The position numbers and the translations under genes were made by a program. The notes under the pieces are model-generated. The model ran no database searches. It saw only the letters and a list, made by a program, of their open reading frames with translations, and was not told the origin of the DNA. Source: CAZMSQ01 sp964569025 (lineage in GTDB: Bacteria > Bacteroidota > Bacteroidia > Chitinophagales > Saprospiraceae). Taken from it: a DNA stretch of 35,056 nt. The stretch lies in the NCBI GenBank assembly GCA_964569025.1, contig CAZMSQ010000023.1, positions 1 through 35,056 of the forward strand, in the 5' to 3' direction. This document shows positions 16,717 through 26,600 of the stretch, piece by piece (position 1 is the first letter of the stretch; every line of letters starts with the position of its first letter).

Positions 16717-17502
16717 ATGGATTTTCAAAAAGACGTGCTGGACCAGAGCATGGAGATTCCGGTGGTAGTCGATTTCTGGGCACAGTGGTGCGGACCATGC
16801 CGGATTCTGGGTCCGGTGCTTGACGCCTTGGCTAAAGCACAGGAAGGACGGTGGGTTCTTCAGAAGATCAATACCGAAGAATACCCTGAAATCTCAGAGC
16901 AGTACCGTGTCATGAGTATTCCTGCGGTCAAAATGTTTTACAAGGGGACTGTCATCGACGAGTTTGTGGGTGCGCTGCCCCGGGCATCTATAGAGCGGTG
17001 GCTTGACAAAGCCCTCCCTGACCCTTCAGCCGACGAATTTGCAACCCTCATTGCCCCCTTCTCTGAATGGCCTGATGCTTCGGCCATTCCAGCCATTGAT
17101 TCCTTCTTACTGACCCATCCCGGGCACCGACAGGCTCATCTGGCACTTGCCCGCCACCTGTTGGGCAGCGCACCTGAAAGAGTGCCGGATACGTTGGCAC
17201 TTTTTCGACCGGGTGAAGAAGGTGCTGATGAGGCGGCAGATTTGCTGACTGTCCACGAGTGGCTGACCGTTGATTTGCCAGCGGAAACTCCTGCTGGTCA
17301 GGCACTGCAAAAAGCCCGTGAGGCCTTTCAACACGGAGATACAAACCTCAGTGTCAAATTGGTCATTGAAGCGGTCGGGTCTGATAAATCAATACTCGAC
17401 GGATTACCCCGCAGAACAGGTATTGCTCTTTTCCATCTATTGGGGAATGACCATCCGATTACCAAATCACAAAGACGGTTGTTTGATATGGCCATTTACT
17501 GA
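16717..17502 (+). CDS. Thioredoxin-domain protein, CnoX/YbbN-like
   Basis: A 261-residue cytoplasmic protein. Residues 1-105 are a thioredoxin fold with a complete WCGPC active site (Cys25, Cys28) and the cis-proline segment MSIPAVKMF. Residues about 110-261 are helical, in the TPR-like manner of E. coli CnoX/YbbN, with segments such as HRQAHLALARHLLG and QALQKAREAFQHGD. CnoX is a holdase that protects substrates from oxidation and hands them to GroEL or DnaK. E. coli CnoX itself has SxxC and lacks redox activity, whereas this protein keeps both Cys and could be redox active. It follows mazG by 26 bases; what lies downstream is hidden by the assembly gap. Confidence 0.85.
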   Translation: MDFQKDVLDQSMEIPVVVDFWAQWCGPCRILGPVLDALAKAQEGRWVLQKINTEEYPEISEQYRVMSIPAVKMFYKGTVIDEFVGALPRASIERWLDKALPDPSADEFATLIAPFSEWPDASAIPAIDSFLLTHPGHRQAHLALARHLLGSAPERVPDTLALFRPGEEGADEAADLLTVHEWLTVDLPAETPAGQALQKAREAFQHGDTNLSVKLVIEAVGSDKSILDGLPRRTGIALFHLLGNDHPITKSQRRLFDMAIY

Positions 17503-17562
17503 GGTGGCATCCATGAAGATGCCCTGCAAAAATCATATCTTTCGGCCTATTTTTGACCCGGG

Positions 17563-17662
17563 NNNNNNNNNNNNNNNNNNNNNNNNNNNNNNNNNNNNNN
17601 NNNNNNNNNNNNNNNNNNNNNNNNNNNNNNNNNNNNNNNNNNNNNNNNNNNNNNNNNNNNNN
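17563..17662. other. Assembly gap (100 N)
   Basis: Exactly 100 N separate two contigs, a placeholder length rather than a measured one. The left flank (17503-17562) is about 60 bases of unassigned sequence after the CnoX-like gene; a frame opening at ATG 17512 runs into the gap but has no recognisable product. The right flank is inside fabD. About 150 N-terminal FabD residues are missing, so at least about 450 bases are probably absent. Confidence 0.97.
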
Positions 17663-18109
17663 GAAACTCCGGGCACCGTGGTTGCTGCAAATTACAACTG
17701 CCCCGGGCAGCTGGTCATATCGGGCGAGCTTCAGGCGGTGGAGCGAGCCGCTGAAACGCTGCGGGAGAAAGGTGCGCTCAAGGCTGTTATGCTGCAGGTT
17801 GGTGGAGCATTCCACTCACCGCTCATGGAACCTGCAAGGGAGCAGTTGCGTTCTGCCATTGAGCATACGGCATTCTCCATCCCTCATTGTCCGATCTACC
17901 AGAATGTCGATGCACGCCCCCATTCTGATCCGGATCAAATCCGCGAGAATCTGATTGCGCAACTCACAGCGCCGGTTCGTTGGACCCAAACCATGCAAGC
18001 GATGATTGCAGACGGGGCAACGAAATTTTTTGAAGTGGGTGGTAACGGAAAAGTCCTGAAGGGGTTGCTTAGGAGAGTCGACCGAAAAATGCTCTGCGAA
18101 GCAATTTAA
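17663..18109 (+). CDS. fabD: Malonyl-CoA:ACP transacylase, 3' part only
   Basis: The first base after the gap is already in frame. The 148 residues are the C-terminal half of FabD, which moves malonyl from CoA to acyl carrier protein to start fatty-acid elongation. Recognised segments are VVAANYNCPGQLVISG, QVGGAFHSPLM with the catalytic His, PIYQNVDA, QLTAPVRWTQTM and FFEVGGNGKVLKGLLRR. The catalytic Ser motif (GHSLGE) and the N-terminus lie in the unsequenced gap. The normal stop and the following algH 52 bases on suggest an intact gene that is only incompletely assembled, not a pseudogene. Confidence 0.93.
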   Translation, partial: ETPGTVVAANYNCPGQLVISGELQAVERAAETLREKGALKAVMLQVGGAFHSPLMEPAREQLRSAIEHTAFSIPHCPIYQNVDARPHSDPDQIRENLIAQLTAPVRWTQTMQAMIADGATKFFEVGGNGKVLKGLLRRVDRKMLCEAI

Positions 18110-18161
18110 CAAGGTATACGGCCTGAAAAAGCGGCTCCGGAGGACCAGAAGCAGATAGAAT

Positions 18162-18722
18162 ATGACTCAGGAAACTGTCATTCAAAAGGGAAAAGTGTTG
18201 CTCGCAGAGCCATTTATGGCTGACCCGAACTTCAAAAGGGCCGTGGTTCTGCTTTGTGAGCATGAACAAAACGGTAGTCTGGGGTTCATTCTCAATAAAT
18301 CTCTTGACATGCCTGTGTGCGACCTGATTGCCGACTTCCCAGAATTTGAAGGGGAGGCATACTATGGCGGACCGGTTCAGACCGATACCATCCACTACAT
18401 CCATAATGTCGGGGATTTACTGGAAGGCAGCCAAATGATATCTCAGGGTGTCTATTGGGGAGGTGATTTTGAAAAACTCAAGTTTCTCATCCGCACCCGC
18501 CTTGTCGATGTGACCAACATCCGTTTTTTTGTCGGATATTCCGGCTGGACCCCGGGGCAGCTGGCTGAGGAAATGGAATTCAAATCCTGGATTCTGGCAG
18601 ACATGGATGCCAACTATGCGTTTAAGAGAAACGAACGCCTGTTGTGGCAGGAAATTCTTGAGCAAAAAGGAGACGCTTACTCCGTCTTGGCACAAATCCC
18701 TGATTCCCTTCACTGGAACTGA
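18162..18722 (+). CDS. YqgE/AlgH family protein
   Basis: A 186-residue protein of the UPF0301 (YqgE/AlgH) family. Family blocks are GKVLLAEPFMADPNFKRAVV, LCEHEQNGSLGFILNK, YYGGPVQTDTIHYIHN, ISQGVYWGGDF, and FFVGYSGWTPGQLAEEM. A crystal-like compact fold is known for the family but the biochemical role is not; alginate regulation in Pseudomonas gave the name. Its TGA stop at 18720-18722 is followed in the same frame by the ABC-F gene, so translation of the two is likely coupled. fabD lies 52 bases upstream. Confidence 0.95.
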   Translation: MTQETVIQKGKVLLAEPFMADPNFKRAVVLLCEHEQNGSLGFILNKSLDMPVCDLIADFPEFEGEAYYGGPVQTDTIHYIHNVGDLLEGSQMISQGVYWGGDFEKLKFLIRTRLVDVTNIRFFVGYSGWTPGQLAEEMEFKSWILADMDANYAFKRNERLLWQEILEQKGDAYSVLAQIPDSLHWN

Positions 18723-18725
18723 ATA

Positions 18726-20663
18726 TTGACCTTGATTACTGCAACAAATATTTATCTCCAATACGGAGATCGCATTCTCCTTGACAACATCAACGTGGTG
18801 ATTGGCCCCCAGGACAAGGTCGGCCTTACCGGCCGAAACGGAGCCGGAAAATCCACCCTGCTCAAAATTCTGGCCGGCGAACTATCACCGGATAAAGGCG
18901 ATATCGCACGGCCTTCCGGGTCTACCCTCTGCTTCCTGCATCAGGAAATGTTTCTGCCAAAGGGAAAAAGTGTGTTGGAAGAAGCCATGTCGGCGTTTTC
19001 TGAGGTCCGCGCTCTGGAATCCAGAATTGTGGAAATCAATGGAGAAATTGCAGAGCGGACAGATTACGAAAGTGATGCTTACCACCGATTGCTGGAAGAA
19101 CTGGCTGATGCCGGAGAGCGCCTGATGTTGCTGGGCGGAGAAAGCATTGAGGCAGAAGCAGAAAAAGTACTCACCGGACTTGGCTTTAAGAGAAATGAAC
19201 TTGGTCGGAAAACCGAAACATTCAGTGGCGGGTGGCAAATGAGGATTGAACTTGCCAAAATGCTCCTCCAAAAGCCTGATTTTCTGTTTCTCGATGAGCC
19301 GACCAATCACCTCGATATTGAATCAATTATCTGGCTTGAGGGCTATCTGAAAACCTATCCCGGCTCTATTCTCCTCATCTCGCACGACCGTGAATTTCTG
19401 GACCACGTGACTTCCAGAACCCTCGAGGTTGAGCTCGGCAATCTCTACGACTATAAAGCCTCGTATTCCCGATATCTGACCCTTCGTGAAGAAAGGCGCG
19501 AAAAACTGGAGTCTGCCTTTAAAAACCAGCAGCGCGCCATTGCGCAGAAAGAGCGCACCATCAATCGGTTTATGGCGAAAGCCACAAAAACGCGGATGGC
19601 CCAAAGCATGAAGAAACAGCTCGATAAAATCGATCGCATCGAACTCGACGACCCTGATACTGCAACGATGAACCTCCGTTTCCCTCCAGCCCCGCGCTCA
19701 GGTGAGGTTGTGTGGGAAGGTATTGCCATAAGAAAGGCCTATGGTGAGCACACCGTGCTTGATGGAGTAGACCTCAAAGTGCTTCGCGGTGATCGCATCG
19801 GGTTTGTGGGTCAAAACGGGCAGGGAAAAACCACGCTTGCAAAGATTATTGTCAAGGTGCTTGAATCAACTGGAGGAGATATCCGCGACGGCCATCAGGT
19901 CAGCATTGGGTACTATGCACAAAATCAGGCAGACAGCATGCACGCCAAACTGACCGTCCTGCAAACCCTCGAACAGAATTCACCACCCGAGCTGCGCCCC
20001 CGCCTGAGAGGAATTTTGGGCGCGTTTATGTTCAGTGGAGAGGATGTCGACAAAAAAGTCTCTGTGCTTTCGGGTGGTGAGCGCGCTCGACTGGCACTTG
20101 CATCCCTCCTACTCCACCCCTTTAACCTTCTGGTGCTCGACGAGCCAACAAACCACCTCGATATGTTGTCGAAGGAAGTATTGAAAAATGCCTTGATGGA
20201 ATATGACGGCACCTTAATTGTGGTATCCCATGATCGGGATTTTCTCTCAGAGCTGACAAACAGGACAGTGGAATTCAGGGATCGCCAATTGCATCATTAT
20301 ATCGGAGATGTCAATGCATTTCTTGATAAGCGCAGTCTTGACAATATGCGAGACGTGGAAATGAGTACTCAAAAGCAAAAATCATCATCTCATTCATCCG
20401 GAGGGAGTCGCAAAATGACCCGGGAGGAGCAGGAAGAAAGGCGTCGGTTGCAAAAAGCTGTCAGCACCTCTGAGCGAAAGGTCGAACAACTGGAAAGCAA
20501 ACTCTCAGAAATGGAAAAGCTGATGGGTCTGCCAGGTTTTTATGAACAGGAAAATGCTGCCGAAACCACATCCAGATACGCTCAACTCAAAAAAGAACTG
20601 GACGGCCACATGATGGCTTGGGAGAAGGCACAACTGGCACTCGACGAATTTGATGCTTATTAA
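18726..20663 (+). CDS. ABC-F family ATPase (ribosome-associated)
   Basis: A 645-residue protein with two ABC domains and no membrane segments, the ABC-F layout of translation factors and antibiotic-resistance ribosome-protection proteins. Domain 1 has Walker A GRNGAGKS (36-43), signature FSGGW and Walker B FLFLDEPTNHLD. A basic linker (about 245-305, RREKLESAFKNQQRAIAQKE) follows. Domain 2 has GQNGQGKT, LSGGERARL and LLVLDEPTNHLD. The C-terminus (about 560-640) is a coiled coil, as in Uup/YheS-type proteins. There is no ATG before Walker A: the frame opens at a TGA (stop of algH), then ATA and TTG. The start must be TTG 18726 or TTG 18732, both non-AUG. A housekeeping role is likelier than drug resistance. 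Confidence 0.94.
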   Translation: MTLITATNIYLQYGDRILLDNINVVIGPQDKVGLTGRNGAGKSTLLKILAGELSPDKGDIARPSGSTLCFLHQEMFLPKGKSVLEEAMSAFSEVRALESRIVEINGEIAERTDYESDAYHRLLEELADAGERLMLLGGESIEAEAEKVLTGLGFKRNELGRKTETFSGGWQMRIELAKMLLQKPDFLFLDEPTNHLDIESIIWLEGYLKTYPGSILLISHDREFLDHVTSRTLEVELGNLYDYKASYSRYLTLREERREKLESAFKNQQRAIAQKERTINRFMAKATKTRMAQSMKKQLDKIDRIELDDPDTATMNLRFPPAPRSGEVVWEGIAIRKAYGEHTVLDGVDLKVLRGDRIGFVGQNGQGKTTLAKIIVKVLESTGGDIRDGHQVSIGYYAQNQADSMHAKLTVLQTLEQNSPPELRPRLRGILGAFMFSGEDVDKKVSVLSGGERARLALASLLLHPFNLLVLDEPTNHLDMLSKEVLKNALMEYDGTLIVVSHDRDFLSELTNRTVEFRDRQLHHYIGDVNAFLDKRSLDNMRDVEMSTQKQKSSSHSSGGSRKMTREEQEERRRLQKAVSTSERKVEQLESKLSEMEKLMGLPGFYEQENAAETTSRYAQLKKELDGHMMAWEKAQLALDEFDAY

Positions 20664-20686
20664 TCAAGCCATTCCTTTTTATCTGC

Positions 20687-23600
20687 TTATCGCGGTATTT
20701 TGACGATTCTGAAGGTCTGGGTTTCACCCCCACTCTTGTCGGTCAGTACCATGAAGTATACTCCGGACGGAAGTCTGTTGAAAGAAAGCTCTAAGGTAGC
20801 TCCTGACTGAAGGACAGTATCCAAAACATGGACCGGCGTACCGCGCGCATCCAGCACGGCTATCTGCGTCTGCATAGGTTTCGGAAGAGTCGTGACCTGA
20901 AGGGTAACCTGCCCATCTGTTGGGTTGGGCATGAGTTCAACCCAAGTATGGGTGGTGAGATCAGAGATGGAAGTGGCCAGTGGTATCTCAACTGTCACGG
21001 ATGTATCACAGCCTGCAAAATCAGTGATGGAAAGTGTATACGACCCGGGCGTAAGTTGCACTGCCACTGAAGAATCCTGACTACCGGCCGCGGCATCCCA
21101 TAGAAAAGTGTAAGGAGGACTGCCTCCGATGACTGCCACAGATGCCTTCCCAGTGGGTGCTGAAGGTGAGGAGGGCTGCACAGAAAGCCCAATTTGGAAA
21201 GGTGGCGGACCATCCACATAAATCGGCGGAGGCAGGAATTCGCAACCATTGTCATCAATGACCTGAACCTGGTAATACCCTTCGGGGAGTGATGAGAGGC
21301 TGGAGCCGGTGGCTCCGGTGTTCCACACCAATGAATATGGCGGCATACCACCGTCAATCTCAATTTCAATCACCCCTTCTGCTGTTCCCGGACATACATT
21401 GTCAACCAATTCAGTGATATGCCACTGAAGAGGCTCCGCAGGTTCATTCAATGTCGCAACATCTGTCATCACAGAACAACCCTGGAAGTCTGTTACCGTC
21501 GCCTGATACATCCCGGCGAAAAGCGCCTCAACCTCCTGGCCTGTATCTCCGTGTGACCACAGCACAGTATAGGGTGAAATACCCCCCGAAATATGCAACT
21601 CAATTCTGCCATCATTGCCTCCGTGACATGAAACGCCCTTTACGATTTTGAGACTATCTTTGAGTGGCTCACCTGGCTTGACAGGGACAAATAGGTCGTC
21701 CGAAATCACCGTACATCCTGATGCATCAGTCAGCGTGACGCTGTATATTCCTGTGCCAAGCTGGGTAGCTAACGGGCCGATTGCTCCATGGTTCCATGCA
21801 AAGGAATATCCCGGTTTTCCACCAGATGCGGATACTGAAACAGAGCCCGTGGAATCTCCCGGACAACTCGGGTGGATTTGGACAACCGAAATCATTGGAG
21901 GGGCAGGCCATGTCAGAGAAACTGGAACAGAATATACCTCACAGCCGAAACTGTCGGCAATCAAACACCGGAACTCACCGGCTCCAGCGCCCGACAAATC
22001 GCGCTCTGTCGAGACTGTGTCACCGACCCCGTCCAACCATGCGTACCGGAAACCACCCGCTCCTGATGCCGTAATGTAAATCTGGCCGTCGAGCTCCCCA
22101 TTGCATGAGGGCTGGACAATGGAATCGATGGCAACTGACAACGGAGGCGGGTTCTGAAGATTGATAATGGATGAGAATGCCTGGCATCCATTTGCATCAG
22201 TTGCCGTTAAGGTATACTTACCCGATTTGGCACCCTGAATTACCAGACTTGAATCATTTCCGGTATTCCAGAGGAACTCGTATGGCGGTTGACCACCGGA
22301 AATTTGGGCACCAATATAGCCATCTGAACTTCCAAAACAGGTCACAGGCCGTATGCTGTCAATTTCGATGAAGAACGAATCGGTCGGATTGGTAATTTGA
22401 AGGGCTGGTAAAATCGTCTTGCAATTTCTCAAGTCCGAAACAATTAATGAATATATCCCGGCTGTGACCTGCATCAAATCCTGTTGAGTCGACCCGTCAC
22501 TCCATGCATACGTATAAGGTGGCTCTCCCCCTGACACTTCCACATCGGCGCTTCCCCCGTCACCTCCATTACAGTTAACCGCTTCCACAGAAATGACCTC
22601 AACCTCCAGCGGTGGAGGTTCTGTGACCACGAGTGGATCGGAGGTCAGAGCGCACCCGTTTTTGTCAAGTACCGTGGTCTTGTAGACCCCTTCCGGAAGA
22701 CCACTGATATCTTCTGTGGTGGCAGTTGTATTCCAGGAAAAAGTGTAAGGAGGTGTCCCTCCTGTTGGGAGAATGTCGATGCTGCCGTTTTCCTGACCAC
22801 TGCAAACGACATGTTCGATATTGACAACCTGAATATCAATAGGTTCAGGTTCGTGAATACTCAATTGATTTGCTTCCCGCCGGCATCCCTGTAGGTCGGA
22901 AACGGTTACCGAATATGTGCCGGCCCCCAATTGAGTCCGATCCTGCTGGGTGCTCCCATCTGACCACATGTATGCATAAGGAGCCAACCCCCCTGCCACG
23001 CTTAAGAACAGACTCCCATCGATGTTCCCGGCACAGCGAGCATCATGTATGGCATCGATGCTCAGACTCACAACCTGGGGCTGCACCAATTCAAAAACCT
23101 GGCTCACCAATTCACAGCCATTCACATCGGTAAGCGTGCAGGAGTACATACCTGCTGAAAGACCATCAAGCACCGGCCCGGTATTTCCTGTGCTCCATTC
23201 CTGTGTATACGGAGGTTGTCCTCCTGACGGAATGAGTTCAAGAATACCATCATTGCGACCGATACAGGTTGGATTTGTAATTTGAGCAGGGCTGAATGAA
23301 AGAATCTGGGGGCCAGGCACAAGAATGGGATCTGAGTCAACAAAGCACCCGTTTGCATCAATCACCCGCACACCGTATGTATCTGCTGGCAATTGGCTCA
23401 GCACTGGACCAGAAAATCCGATGTCCCAGATAAAAGCGTAACCTGGTGTCCCCCCCTCCGCCTTCACCCGGAGGTACCCGTCTTCAGCTGCATTGCAGGA
23501 TGCAGGCCTGAGGCTGTCAATAACCAGAGTCAGCGAGTCAGGCCCGGTGAGCTCTACGGGGCCACTGAACGCTTCACACCCCGCCTCATCCTTCAGGGTA

Positions 23601-26600
23601 AACCCATACATCCCAACCGGAAGATCGACCCGGTCAAATAGCGATGAGCCGTCAGACCAGTCAATGGTATACGGGGCCACCCCACCCTGCGGAGCGATGC
23701 TGATTCTTCCATCGGAATTTCCGAAACAGCTGATTGGAAGAAACTGACTGAAATAAAAATCAAGCGATGGGGGCTCGTGAACTTCGATTGCCTCGATTAT
23801 GGAGCACCCGCGGGAATCTGTAAGGGTAAACTGGTACAGGCCGCCTGTCAGGTCGCTTCTCTGTAATCCCTGCTGACCATCGGACCAGGATACCTGGTAT
23901 GGAAGGGTTCCGCCGTCAGCAGAAATAGACACACTACCGTCGGCACCTCCATAGCAGCGAACCGGCGTACTCAGCGAATTGACAAGCTCGAGCGGGAAAG
24001 GAGCTGTCACCTCAAGGCTGTCTAATGTTAACTGACAATTGATATCAGATAGGGTTACGCTGTAAAATCCGGGATTCAGATTCTCGATGGTTGCATTTGT
24101 GGACCCGGTGCTCCAGAGGATATCTGGCGCCCCGCCAGTAATATACAAGGCAATGGATCCATCTGCAGTGCCCGGACAGGATTCTGGTTCAATAGACACT
24201 GCATTTACTTGAATTTGGGGGCCGTCAATTACCTGAATCGGCAGGGCAAACGGGCAGTTGGCCCCAGACTGATCAGTAACCGTTAGTCGATAAGCACCCT
24301 GTGTTAAAAAATCGGCGACAAGCATACTCGACCCTATGGCCTGCCCACTGACAGGCCCCTCCCATGTCATCGTGTAGGGGGGTTGCCCATTGAGGACGGT
24401 CACCTCTATGCGACCATCTGATGCTCCGCAAATGGAAACCGGCTCAACAGATTGTACGCTGATGAGACTGAGCGCCGGCTCAGTAATTGCAATGACAGTA
24501 TCAGATGCCATACACCCTGTGGTGGTTGTAACTGTCAGCCCATATGCAGTCCCTGAGCCCGGCTGTGAAGAGCCAACAATAGCCAGCTCTGTTTCTGTAA
24601 AACCTCCAGTCCACAGATAATGTAAAGACTGGTCTCCAGTATAGGTAACCTCACTGCCAATCAGTGCCTGTTTTCCACTGCAAAGGACGACCGTGTCAGG
24701 ACCAGGAATCACCACAGCAGGATACGGATCCGCTTGCACTGATAAGAAAGCGGTATCAGAACACCCCCCTGGTGCTTCAAGTACAGCGGGGAAAATCCTG
24801 TCCTCATTCACAGTGACTGGATTGTCAAAAACGTTCGAGGAGCTGATTGGATAGGACACATACCATTGCGGGAAAAGACCGGTCCCACCTGCATCAGTCA
24901 CAATCAGATCGTCGATTGTAATCTCCTGACCCTCACACCAGATCAAGCTATCCGGAACCACCAGATTAGGTTGGGGAAATACCTTTACCGTCACCGGCAC
25001 CCGTATACTCATACACCCCTTTGCCAAAACCTGTTCGCTGACAAAATACACCCTATCCATATCAGGCAGGACAGATATCTCAATTCCTGTATCAATTGGA
25101 TTGGGAGAATTGATGGTCTCAAACCAGTATAAGACTCCCCCAAACCCTGACACTCCTGTAAGGGTCGCTTCTTTCCCGAAGCACACTGAATCGCCGCTTG
25201 TGAGGGGAGGGGGAATAGGGAGATCGTCAATCAGACCATTGCAGTTTTCATCAATCCCATTGCACGGCAACTCCTCAGATGCCGGATTGATATCGGGATT
25301 ATCGTCATTGCAATCTCCTCCAAGAAACACAAATCCGGCGGGAGCCATATCCCGACAAATGAGAATGGCGCCCTGGTCGCTGCCGAAGCCGTCTCCATCG
25401 GCATCCGGATAAACAGGAACCTGGGGTGGACCCAAATCTGAGACCCCAAAAAACACCAACTCGTCGAGAGCAATATCTCCGAATGGCCCGTCGCCCTTTG
25501 AGCCGACGAACCGTAACTGAATGGTATCCTTATTGAAAACAGATAAATCAATGTAATGCCTGTTCCAACCAAGCCCCTGATCCCCCTCAATCTCAAAAAG
25601 CGGCAGCCAGGACACTCCGCTGTTCGGGCTGACCTCCAGACGAAGAGCCCCGGCATCTTCTCCGCTCATATAAGTATGAAAGGAAAAATGACACCCCGGC
25701 TCGGGCGCATCAACGGTTAGACAATTTGACTGGAGGACGGCCACATCAGAGCCGGCACAAGGATCAGAGGCCTCCAAATACACATATCGTCCATGCCCAT
25801 TCAGTCCGGATTCAGGCCCGGTTTTGGGAGAGGGCGTCGGCCCTGAATTGACCAGCCAATCGAGCCCGTCGGATGGAACATTGTTCCACAGACCAGTAAG
25901 TTGGCATTTATCAAGACAGGAATTTCCGCATTCTCCCTGATCATCAAATGTTTCAACGGCCGTGATGGCGACGGTCCGGCAGAGCGTCTGGGTGATAATC
26001 GGGCATGCATTCTCCGAGAAGCCCCCAACGGAGCAGACTGCACGGAGTGTGATCTCATATTCAGTGCGCTCATCAAGCCCGCCAAGGACGAATGGCTGGG
26101 GTGCAGGGCAGGGTATGAAAACGACAGAAGATGCCCCGCTTCCGGGCACAGAATCAGTTCCGGGAGGACTGCCCGGCGGACCATATTCGAGGATGAACCC
26201 CGAACAATTCGGCGGACTCTCCCAACTAAGGGAAAGTGAGTCTGGCCCAGAGGACTGCACAAAGAGTTCTTCGGGGGGCGCGCATGACAACGGCCTGAAT
26301 ACCAGCTCGGCGTATCTCAAAAATCCTGCATCATCGCCGGAATCATCGCAGATTGTCAGCGTCCATATGCCGATTGGAGAATTTCCATCATTCAGCCCCT
26401 CAAGCGACTGTTCTGGTGCATAAGTCCCTAAAAATGGGGCCACACCGTCCTTAACAGATACAGGGTCACAGGAACTTGACGAAAAAGTGGTCACAACCTG
26501 ACAGGTAGAATCTGTTGGAATCCCGAGGTGATCACCACTCCCACCGTTGTCTGAACTGATGACGACGGTACTCCCCTGAGGCGAGGTCAGGGATATGTCC

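Noticed and set aside
17512..17562. Frame opening at ATG 17512 as the start of fabD
   Set aside because: The predicted residues (MKMPCKNHIFRPIFDPG) do not resemble the FabD N-terminus, which has a FPGQGSQ motif.
18162..20663. AlgH-ABC-F fusion by UGA readthrough as a selenoprotein
   Set aside because: The two are in one frame across a TGA and selD is in the window, but both are complete separate families, no SECIS-like hairpin is evident after the TGA, and no selA/selB is seen.
21648..22079. Long plus-strand frames opposite the giant gene (also 25962-26423)
   Set aside because: They are antisense shadows of the SprB and FN3 parts, with no signal or family similarity.
20985..24435. CRISPR-like or satellite array
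   Set aside because: The repeats are diverged coding repeats of about 230 bases within one long frame, without identical short direct repeats and spacers.
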